Source of the DNA: Pseudomonas graminis
Lineage (GTDB): Bacteria > Pseudomonadota > Gammaproteobacteria > Pseudomonadales > Pseudomonadaceae
Direction: 5' to 3'
NCBI RefSeq assembly: GCF_013201545.1
Contig: NZ_CP053746.1
Span: forward strand, 5,457,193-5,521,192
DNA length: 64,000 nt
Position numbers and translations under genes: made by a program. Under the pieces are notes generated by a model. That model was not told the origin of the DNA, made no database searches, and was given only the letters and a program-made list of their open reading frames with translations. This document shows positions 54,277-63,312 of the stretch, piece by piece. Position 1 is the stretch's first letter. Each line of letters opens with the position of its first letter.

Positions 54277-55012
54277 CTCGGCCATGAGTGGTCGCAATCA
54301 CAATCAGTACACGCAACTGCGGGCGCAATGGCGACTTGGCTCAAGGGGCTCAGCCGCAGAATGGATTCCCTGCCTGAGTAGGCTGATTTGTGCAGCCGCT
54401 CTGTTACTAAGCCTAATCGCCTGCGCAAGTGGCCCAAGATTACCCCCAGCCCCCAAGCTGCCGTATCCGGCCTGGTACATAGGTTTTGCTGCACCCAAGC
54501 ACATGGAAGTCTGGGTTGAGACCGCCGACGTGCTGGACAGGCGTGGACTCGCCTTCTTTCGAGTACACGGTGGCGTAGCGAGTTACACCGGGAAAGTCGA
54601 GGGCTGGCACCAAGGGGGGGCGGGAGGAAAACCTATAAACAACGTCGACTTGCCAGACCTGATTTTTTTGCGATGGCAGTCACTGGTAGAGCCGCAGTCG
54701 TACAAGATCAAAGTACAGATACCACAGTGGGTGCGAGACGAGATGGTTCGGCCGGAAAAAGCGTTTTGTCTGGTCCCAAATGATTGGAAGGAAGACTACC
54801 GGAATGTCATCACCTTAGGCATGACCCCAGGAGGGATCGTGAAAGTCTGGGTAGGTGGGCCATGCCTGGGCTTCAAAGAAGTTGGCCGCTACCAAGCTAA
54901 ACTCGAACCGCTCGGCCCCAACCAAGACGGAAAAGGGCTGTTTTACCGACCACCAAACCCAGCAGCTCAAGCCTGGATTGACCAGCACGGAATCCCCTAC
55001 GGCAGCTGGTAA
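54263..55012 (+). CDS. DUF2931 lipoprotein, probable T6SS immunity protein 3 (start uncertain)
   Basis: Third paralogue; its mature part is close to copies 1 and 2 (KLPYPAWYIGFAAPKHMEVW, HGIPYGSW). The frame is open from ATG 54263, inside the end of copy 2. Aligning the signal peptides puts the ancestral start at CTG 54374, giving (L)SRLICAAALLLSLIAC with the lipid cysteine again at position 17, so the original ATG appears changed to CTG. In-frame ATGs at 54263 and 54284 have no good ribosome site and would give a long N region. Whether it is still expressed is unclear. Confidence 0.75.
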   Translation: MAVGNSAMSGRNHNQYTQLRAQWRLGSRGSAAEWIPCLSRLICAAALLLSLIACASGPRLPPAPKLPYPAWYIGFAAPKHMEVWVETADVLDRRGLAFFRVHGGVASYTGKVEGWHQGGAGGKPINNVDLPDLIFLRWQSLVEPQSYKIKVQIPQWVRDEMVRPEKAFCLVPNDWKEDYRNVITLGMTPGGIVKVWVGGPCLGFKEVGRYQAKLEPLGPNQDGKGLFYRPPNPAAQAWIDQHGIPYGSW

Positions 55013-55107
55013 CCGTCCCACCCGCCAGAGTCCCCACAGACCCTGGCGGCACGCGATCCAAGCCCATCAAGCCCACCCGCAACATCACCCGCCAGAACCC
55101 AACCCCC

Positions 55108-57493
<2,386 letters not shown>

Positions 57494-58645
57494 ATGCGCA
57501 AAGTTCTCGGTTCACTTACCGCTGCAGTGCTGGTGATTCTCCTCGTCAGCTACGGGCTGTGGACGGGCAAGCGTCATGTCGGGCATTACCTGACGGACCT
57601 GCGCATTCAGCTGGTGATCAACGACGGGCAACCCGGCGCACGCGGCAACCTGCTGGGCATTCAGCCCGAGCTGTTCCCCTCCGATTATTCGAGCGTCAAA
57701 CGCCTGCACCGCAAGCTCGCGTCGTATCTCGTACAGGCCCGCGACCATGGGCTGCTCAACGATAAAACCATCGTGGTGCTGCCGGAGCACATCGGCACCT
57801 GGTTGTTGGCGGTGGACGAAAAAACCCAGTTCTACCAGGCCACCACCCTCGAAGAGGCCATGAACTGGCTGGCGTTCAGCAACCCGCTGCTGTTCATCGA
57901 CGCCATGATTCATGCGCGGGGCAGCAGCCGCCTGGAGGACGCACACTTGCGCATGAAGGCGCGTGGCATGGCGCAGGATTATCAGAACGTGTTCGGCGGG
58001 CTGGCGAAGGAATTCGGCGTGACGCTGGTCGCCGGCTCGATCGTGCTGCCCAGCCCGCAGGTGGAAAACGGTGAACTGCGCATCGGCCGCGGCGCGCTCT
58101 ATAACAGCAGCCTGGTGTTCGGCCCCGACGGTGTGCCCTTGGGGCAGCCCCAGCGTCAGTTGTTCCCGGGATGGAATCAGCGGGGTTACATCCGTCCCGG
58201 CAAGGACGCGCCGCTCAACGTCATCGACACCCCGGCTGGCCGATTGGCGACGCTGATCGGCAGTGACAGCTGGTACCCCGACAACTATGCGCGGCTCAAC
58301 GCCAGCGGCGTCGAGCTGATCGCAGTGCCCGCTTACGTCGCCGGCACTGGCGGCTGGGCAGAACCCTGGCGCAGCGACAAGCACGAGGCACTGGCCGCCC
58401 ATCTGAACCTCGGCGCAACACCCATGACCCAGGGCGAAGCCTGGCGTCGACTGGCCCTGACCCCGGCCAGCACCGCCAAAGCGGGTATCAGCGTATTCAT
58501 GCGCGGGCAGTTCTGGGATCAAGGCAGCGCCGGCCACAGTTTCGCCAGTCGCGACGGACAAAGTGTTGCCGAGCAATCCATCAGCGCCACCCCGAAAGGC
58601 GTCCGCCCCGGTCATGGCGCGCGCCTGATCAATCTGTGGTTGTGA
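57494..58645 (+). CDS. Membrane-anchored nitrilase-superfamily protein with altered active site
   Basis: A 383-residue protein with an N-terminal TM anchor (about residues 7-23) followed by a carbon-nitrogen hydrolase-like domain: Glu in VVLPEHIGTWL, a Lys near LRMKARGMAQ, and the nucleophile region LATLIGSDSWYPDNY. In active family members the residue at Gly256 (I-G-S-D) is normally cysteine, so the catalytic Cys seems lost. ATG 57494 is used; the open frame upstream to 57272 lies in the promoter region. It is followed after 3 bp by an AraC gene, so the two form an operon. Function unknown; possibly a non-catalytic binding or sensing protein. Confidence 0.72.
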   Translation: MRKVLGSLTAAVLVILLVSYGLWTGKRHVGHYLTDLRIQLVINDGQPGARGNLLGIQPELFPSDYSSVKRLHRKLASYLVQARDHGLLNDKTIVVLPEHIGTWLLAVDEKTQFYQATTLEEAMNWLAFSNPLLFIDAMIHARGSSRLEDAHLRMKARGMAQDYQNVFGGLAKEFGVTLVAGSIVLPSPQVENGELRIGRGALYNSSLVFGPDGVPLGQPQRQLFPGWNQRGYIRPGKDAPLNVIDTPAGRLATLIGSDSWYPDNYARLNASGVELIAVPAYVAGTGGWAEPWRSDKHEALAAHLNLGATPMTQGEAWRRLALTPASTAKAGISVFMRGQFWDQGSAGHSFASRDGQSVAEQSISATPKGVRPGHGARLINLWL

Positions 58646-58648
58646 CCG

Positions 58649-59689
58649 ATGACCTCCCCTCGCGTGCGTCTGGGCGATCTGTCCGTGGGCTTCGTCCACA
58701 GCCTCGCCGACGCCGTTCGCAAAGAAGGGAAAGACCCGCAACCGCTGCTGGCGCAATACGGCCTGGATGCCGCGCGACTGGGCGAGGCCGGTGCCCGGCT
58801 GTCTATCCCGCGCTACATGCGCCTGGGCCATGGGGCCATCGAGCTGACCGGTATGCCTGCGCTGGGCTTGCGGATGGGCCAGGCCAGTCGTTTGAGTCAC
58901 GCCGGTCTGGCGGGTATCACTGCCGGGCAGGCGCCGACCGTGCGCGAAGCGGCGCGCACGCTGATTCGGTTCGAACCGCTGTACGGCTCGAATTATCGCG
59001 GTCAGTCGAGCTTGCACGAGGACAGTGACGGCGCCTGGCTGCGCTTCTATTCCATCAGCCCGTACAACGACTACAACCGCTTCGTGGTGGATTCTATTCT
59101 CAGCGGCTGGCTGCATCAGCTGTCGACGCTGAGCGGGTCGACACTAAAAGCCGAACGTCTGGAGATAGAGTTCGAGGCCCCCGACTACGCCGCTGAATAC
59201 GCCGTGCTCTGCGAGCAGCCTGTGAGTTTCGCTGCGGGCGTCAATCAGCTGCGGCTCAACCAGCATCAGCTTGGCCTGCGCAACCCCGACCACGTGCCGA
59301 GTACCTGGCGGCATCTGCTGCAGGTGTGTGAACGGGAACTGGAACAGCTCACCCGCACCCGCAACCTGCGCGAGCGCATCACCCAATTGCTGGGGCCGTT
59401 GTTGAATGGAGGTCGGGAGCCGGACCTGGAAGAAGTGGCGGCCCGACTGAAGCTGCCGACCTGGACGCTGCGCCGCAAGCTGGCGGACGAGGGCACGCAG
59501 TTTCGCGCGATCCTCAATGACACTCGGCGCGACCTCGCCATGACCTACATCCGGGACACCGAACTGGCCTTCGGCGAAATCGCTTACTTGTTGGGATTTG
59601 CTTCGGCCGAAGCTTTTCAGCGGGCCTTCAAACGCTGGACCGAACAGACGCCCGGTGCGTTTCGCCGCAGCCAGCGCCAGTCGTTCTGA
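58649..59689 (+). CDS. AraC-family transcriptional regulator (OruR/ArgR-like layout)
   Basis: A 346-residue regulator with an N-terminal arabinose-binding-like (Arabinose_bd) domain (about residues 20-210) and a C-terminal AraC HTH (about 240-340: LEEVAARLKLPTWTLRRKLADE, then AFGEIAYLLGFASAEAFQRAFKRW). This two-domain layout is shared by OruR-type regulators. It is cotranscribed with the nitrilase-like gene, 3 bp apart. Confidence 0.9.
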   Translation: MTSPRVRLGDLSVGFVHSLADAVRKEGKDPQPLLAQYGLDAARLGEAGARLSIPRYMRLGHGAIELTGMPALGLRMGQASRLSHAGLAGITAGQAPTVREAARTLIRFEPLYGSNYRGQSSLHEDSDGAWLRFYSISPYNDYNRFVVDSILSGWLHQLSTLSGSTLKAERLEIEFEAPDYAAEYAVLCEQPVSFAAGVNQLRLNQHQLGLRNPDHVPSTWRHLLQVCERELEQLTRTRNLRERITQLLGPLLNGGREPDLEEVAARLKLPTWTLRRKLADEGTQFRAILNDTRRDLAMTYIRDTELAFGEIAYLLGFASAEAFQRAFKRWTEQTPGAFRRSQRQSF

Positions 59690-59708
59690 CTGGCAGGCAC
59701 GGGTTTTC

Positions 59709-59795
59709 TTACAACTCGGTGGCGTCTTCGGCAGGTTCCAGCGGGTCCATCTCGTACGCCTGGTATTCCAGCAGTTCTTCCTGGTACTCGTCCAT
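59709..59795 (-). CDS. Small acidic protein, 28 residues
   Basis: A short frame (MDEYQEELLEYQAYEMDP at its start, ending DATEL) preceded by GAGGGCGCAAAA before ATG 59795. It is extremely acidic: eleven Asp/Glu in 28 residues and no basic residue. Codon use (GAG, CTG, GAA, CCG) looks like that of real genes. It lies convergent to the AraC gene, 19 bp past its stop. I do not recognise it; its ribosome site and composition suggest a real small protein. Confidence 0.55.
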   Translation of the reverse strand: MDEYQEELLEYQAYEMDPLEPAEDATEL

Positions 59796-60067
59796 TTTTG
59801 CGCCCTCGTGGCGGGTTCTTGTGATAGATGGCTTTTGTGCTCGACATCGGTCTGGCGCCGCTGAGTCATTCAGCAGCAGATTCACTGACTACGAGCCCAA
59901 CCCTAAAGTGCCCTCATGAACAAAAAATGAAGGCCCGTTGAACACTGGACGCGCGCGGATAAACGGCAAGGGTCGCGATCACCTGCAGACCAATCTCCAA
60001 GCCTGTTTTGAGCTCGCATTCGGTGTGTGGGCTGTGAGTTCTTTTTTATGCATGACGGGTTGGCCAC

Positions 60068-60097
60068 TTGACGATCGCGCCGTGTTCGCCATAGTCT
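60068..60097 (+). promoter_or_regulatory. Candidate sigma-70 promoter of the ilvA leader
   Basis: TTGACG at 60068-60073 and TAGTCT at 60092-60097, spaced by 18 bp. The -35 is near consensus and the -10 is poor (three of six). A start site about seven bases after the -10 falls on or next to the ATG of the leader peptide (60105), which also lacks a visible ribosome site. Prediction only. The 200 bp upstream (59870-60067) show no gene. Confidence 0.4.
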
Positions 60098-60104
60098 CGA
60101 CGCC

Positions 60105-60170
60105 ATGAACGCACCCCAGCATTTCTTCGGCCAGATAATTATTACCGCCATTCCAGTCATGGCGGGTTAG
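60105..60170 (+). CDS. Putative ilvA leader peptide (21 residues)
   Basis: Reads MNAPQHFFGQ, then Ile-Ile-Ile-Thr-Ala-Ile-Pro-Val-Met-Ala-Gly, stop at 60168-60170. Four isoleucines, a valine and a threonine cluster just before the stop, as in leader peptides that sense branched-chain amino acid supply. The stop codon overlaps the 5' arm of an antiterminator-like repeat, and an intrinsic terminator follows 15 bp later, all upstream of ilvA, the first committed enzyme of isoleucine synthesis. No Shine-Dalgarno sequence is visible. Role inferred from sequence layout. Confidence 0.7.
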   Translation: MNAPQHFFGQIIITAIPVMAG

Positions 60171-60210
60171 CCGACGTTTGCACCCAACCCGCCCTAGAGG
60201 CGGGTTTTTT
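60161..60210 (+). terminator. Attenuator: antiterminator arm and rho-independent terminator before ilvA
   Basis: GGCGGGTT occurs at 60161-60168 and again at 60199-60206; AACCCGCC at 60186-60193 can pair with either. The second pairing, with loop CTAGA and six T at 60205-60210, is a good intrinsic terminator. The first pairing prevents it. A ribosome resting at the leader stop codon would cover the first arm (terminator forms); one stalled on the Ile codons at 60135-60143 would leave it free (antiterminator). Mechanism inferred. Confidence 0.75.
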
Positions 60211-60251
60211 CTCTCTGTCTCCCGGGCCAAAAACCACACCAGGAGCCAGAC

Positions 60252-60329
60252 ATGATCATTCGCCCTTCCCTCGCCTTCTTCGCCACCAGCCTGATCATCC
60301 CAAGCCTTCTCACGAGGCCCACACGATGA
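60252..60329 (+). CDS. Small ORF coupled to ilvA (25 residues)
   Basis: A 25-codon frame beginning MIIRPSLAFF with an excellent AGGAG site six bases before ATG 60252. Its TGA (60327-60329) overlaps the ilvA ATG (60326) as ATGA. It is rich in Ile, Leu, Ser, Pro and Thr and lies downstream of the attenuator terminator, so it is read only on the transcript that reaches ilvA. It may be a second leader that couples translation to ilvA. Not recognised from any family. Confidence 0.55.
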   Translation: MIIRPSLAFFATSLIIPSLLTRPTR

Positions 60330-61879
60330 ATCAGATGCCAGCCCACCCGCTCGCTCAGGGCGACCTGCTCAATCACTACGTTAAAAAGATCCTCACTTCC
60401 CGCGTCTACGACGTTGCCGTGGAAACCCCGCTGCACGCCGCTCGCCAGCTGTCCCAGCGCCTGGGCAACAACGTCCTGCTCAAGCGCGAAGACTTGCAGC
60501 CGGTGTACTCCTTCAAGATTCGCGGCGCGTACAACAAGCTGGCGCAGCTGAGTCCGGAAGAACTGGCGCGGGGCGTGGTGACAGCGTCGGCAGGCAATCA
60601 CGCCCAAGGCCTGGCGCTGGCGGCGAAGACGCTGGGCGTGTCCGCCACCATCGTGATGCCGAAGACCACCCCGGAGATCAAGGTCGAAGGCGTGCGCTCT
60701 CGGGGCGGAAAAGTCGTACTGCACGGTGACTCGTTTCCCGAAGCGTTGGCGTATTCGCTGAAGCTGGTTGAGGAACATGGCTACGTCTATGTCCACCCGT
60801 ATGACGATCCCGACACCATTGCCGGGCAAGGCACGGTGGCGATGGAAATCCTGCGTCAGCATCAGGGCCCGCTGGACGCGATCTTCGTCCCGGTGGGTGG
60901 CGGCGGGTTGATTGCCGGTATCGCGGCGTACGTGAAATACCTGCGCCCGGAGATCAAGGTGATTGGCGTCGAGCCCGATGACTCCAATTGCCTGCAACAG
61001 GCCATGGCCTACGGCGAGCGGGTGGTGTTACAGCAAGTTGGGCTGTTTGCCGATGGCGTCGCGGTGGCGCAGATCGGTCAGTACACCTTCGACATCTGCA
61101 AGGATTACGTCGATGAAGTGATCACCGTCAGCACCGATGAAATCTGCGCGGCGATCAAGGACATCTATGACGATACCCGCTCCATCACCGAACCCGCCGG
61201 CGCGCTGGGCGTGGCCGGGATCAAAAAGTACACCGAACAGTACGAAGTCACCGGGCAGACGTTTGTCGCCATCGACTCCGGCGCCAACGTCAACTTCGAC
61301 CGCCTGCGCCACGTCGCCGAACGGGCCGAACTGGGCGAAGGCCGCGAAGCGATCATTGCCGTGACCATCCCGGAACAGCCGGGCAGCTTCAAGGCCTTCT
61401 GCGCAGCCATCGGCAAACGGCAGATCACCGAGTTTAACTACCGCTATCACACTGACCGCGAAGCGCACATCTTCGTCGGCGTGCAGACCCACCCCGACAC
61501 CGACCCGCGCAAAGCCCTGATTGCGAGCCTGACGGAACAGGGTTTCCCGGTACTCGACCTGACCGACAACGAACTGGCCAAGCTGCACCTGCGGCACATG
61601 GTGGGTGGGCATTCGGAGCGGGTCAGCGATGAGGTGGTGCTGCGCTTTGAATTCCCGGAGCGGCCGGGTGCGCTGTTCAACTTTCTGAACAAGCTGGGCG
61701 GGAAATGGAATATTTCGATGTTTCATTACCGCAACCATGGCGCGGCAGACGGGCGTGTGGTGGCCGGATTGGTGGTGCCGGAGGATGAACGGCATCTGGT
61801 GCCGCAGGCGTTGGCCGAGATTGGCTATCCGTACTGGGACGAGACCAGGAACCCGGCGTACAAGCTGTTTTTGGGGTGA
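60326..61879 (+). CDS. ilvA: Threonine ammonia-lyase, biosynthetic
   Basis: A 517-residue threonine deaminase that makes 2-oxobutanoate, the entry to isoleucine synthesis. N-terminal PLP fold with the lysine in YSFKIRGAYN (about residue 64), SAGNHAQGLAL and the phosphate loop VGGGGLIAGIA. Two C-terminal ACT-like regulatory domains (about residues 335-420 and 425-515; IPEQPGSFKAFC and FPERPGALFNFL) give isoleucine feedback. Length matches E. coli IlvA (514). Preceded by GAGG and by the leader region described above. REP repeats follow. Confidence 0.96.
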   Translation: MNQMPAHPLAQGDLLNHYVKKILTSRVYDVAVETPLHAARQLSQRLGNNVLLKREDLQPVYSFKIRGAYNKLAQLSPEELARGVVTASAGNHAQGLALAAKTLGVSATIVMPKTTPEIKVEGVRSRGGKVVLHGDSFPEALAYSLKLVEEHGYVYVHPYDDPDTIAGQGTVAMEILRQHQGPLDAIFVPVGGGGLIAGIAAYVKYLRPEIKVIGVEPDDSNCLQQAMAYGERVVLQQVGLFADGVAVAQIGQYTFDICKDYVDEVITVSTDEICAAIKDIYDDTRSITEPAGALGVAGIKKYTEQYEVTGQTFVAIDSGANVNFDRLRHVAERAELGEGREAIIAVTIPEQPGSFKAFCAAIGKRQITEFNYRYHTDREAHIFVGVQTHPDTDPRKALIASLTEQGFPVLDLTDNELAKLHLRHMVGGHSERVSDEVVLRFEFPERPGALFNFLNKLGGKWNISMFHYRNHGAADGRVVAGLVVPEDERHLVPQALAEIGYPYWDETRNPAYKLFLG

Positions 61880-61925
61880 GCCATAGTGCTGACACCGCAG
61901 AGTGTCTGCCGATCACCGCTCAAAA

Positions 61926-62019
61926 TGTGGGAGCGAGCTTGCTCGCGAATAGGCCAGCACAGCCACTAAATCTCCAGCGGCTGAAATGACCCCTTCGTGA
62001 GCAAGCTCACTCTCACAGG
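61926..62019. repeat. Inverted pair of GAGCGAGCTTGCTCGCGAA repeats
   Basis: TGTGGGAGCGAGCTTGCTCG at 61926 and its inverted, more diverged partner TTCGTGAGCAAGCTCACTCT at 61994, separated by about 45 bp. This is the second REP class seen in the window (compare 27370 and 8323). It lies between convergent ilvA and the DUF2242 gene. Confidence 0.85.
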
Positions 62020-62154
62020 TTGTGTGTTGGCTGAGAGACCTTCGGGAACAAGGTGGAGCGCCACCCCGGTCACTCCCAAAAGTGCTGCGTCCGCTGAGCG
62101 ACGTTGCGGTCTCAAGCTCTCCTGCCCGTAGCAATTGTTAACCTACCAAACAGC

Positions 62155-63051
62155 TCACTGCGCCGGCGTTGACTCAACCGCTGGCGCAGGGCTCGGCTCG
62201 GTGGTCGTTTCCGGCGCAGGCGGCGTAGCGGGCGCAGCAGGTGCAGCCTCGGCAGGGGTCACTGTTTCGGCCTTCAACGGTTCCGGTTCGGCAGGCGCAG
62301 GCATTGGCTCGCTGCTCTGCTCGGCGGCGGGCGCAGGCTGAGTCGCAGGGGTCGCCAATGGCGCCGGCGCGACGGGCGTAGTGGGTGCAGGCGTGGTTGG
62401 CGCAGGTGCAGCCGGTGCAGCGGCCGGCTTTTGCTCCATCAAGGCCGCCGGTTTGCCCGGTACCGGCTCAGGCATACCGAGGTCGGTTTTGGGCTTCTCT
62501 TCAATGTGCGCGGCCTTCTTCAGTTCAGGCGGCAGAAAGTTTTCCACCAGTGCGAAGAAGCGGTCATAGAACTTGGACGACGCCACGGTTTCACTGGCGA
62601 CTTTGACCATCGAGTCGTCGGTCGAACCAATCGGCATCGACACAGACCCCAGCACGCCTACCCCCAGGCTCGCGGAGTTATTGACCTTCTTCAACGCATA
62701 GCGATCCTGTAGCGCGTTGGCGAACATTGTCGTGCGGTTGTCAGCGCTGCCGTCCGGGGCGCACACCACATTGAAGCTGATCTCCATGTGGGTTTCGCCG
62801 GTTTGCTGGAAGCTTTTATGGCCGCTGATCACTTTAGGATCGCTGCTGGTGATGATGTAGCCCTGGCTCAGCAGTGCCCGTCGAGCCGCTTCACAGGTGG
62901 CGGCATCCGAGACCGGGTAGTTACGGGAGAATGTCCCCGCATCGTCGAAATTCTCATGCTCATAGACCGTCGGTTTCTTCGACGAGCAGCCTGCGGCAGC
63001 CAGCAGGGTAATGACCCAGCATGCGGTACGAAAGCTCAGTAATTTAGGCAT
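62155..63051 (-). CDS. DUF2242 family lipoprotein with Pro/Ala-rich tail
   Basis: A 298-residue predicted lipoprotein: signal peptide MPKLLSFRTACWVITLLAAAGC with lipobox AAGC, then SSKKPTVYE. Residues ~30-185 form the DUF2242 domain (SDAATCEAARRALLSQGYII, then TTMFANALQDRYALKK). The last ~100 residues are almost only Pro, Ala, Glu and Thr, a flexible low-complexity tail that may span peptidoglycan or cross the periplasm (inference). ATG 63051 is preceded by AGGATG; the longer frame to 63192 is not supported. Function unknown. Confidence 0.85.
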   Translation of the reverse strand: MPKLLSFRTACWVITLLAAAGCSSKKPTVYEHENFDDAGTFSRNYPVSDAATCEAARRALLSQGYIITSSDPKVISGHKSFQQTGETHMEISFNVVCAPDGSADNRTTMFANALQDRYALKKVNNSASLGVGVLGSVSMPIGSTDDSMVKVASETVASSKFYDRFFALVENFLPPELKKAAHIEEKPKTDLGMPEPVPGKPAALMEQKPAAAPAAPAPTTPAPTTPVAPAPLATPATQPAPAAEQSSEPMPAPAEPEPLKAETVTPAEAAPAAPATPPAPETTTEPSPAPAVESTPAQ

Positions 63052-63312
63052 CAAACATCCTGGGGCAATTGGTCGACTGAACGTGGACCGGAGAAAACGC
63101 CGGTAAGTCTGCAACAAGCCTGCCATGGGATCAACGCAGAGTTTGCAACCGTATGGATACATCGAAAGGGTGTCTGTCGACAGGGCCTGCATCCGTGGGC
63201 CTGTCAGGGAAGCGAAGGTTGCGCCGATCAGACTGCAACAAGGTCGGAAAAGTCGGCATGCCGGGCCTGGCGTCGATCAGCCGAGGTCTTCAGGCCCGGC
63301 ACGCTCTGGGCC

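Noticed and set aside
48327..55012. Prophage tail genes
   Set aside because: Only the VgrG spike resembles phage parts; there are no other tail, capsid or integrase genes, and the fused lipase with lipoprotein genes is typical of T6SS.
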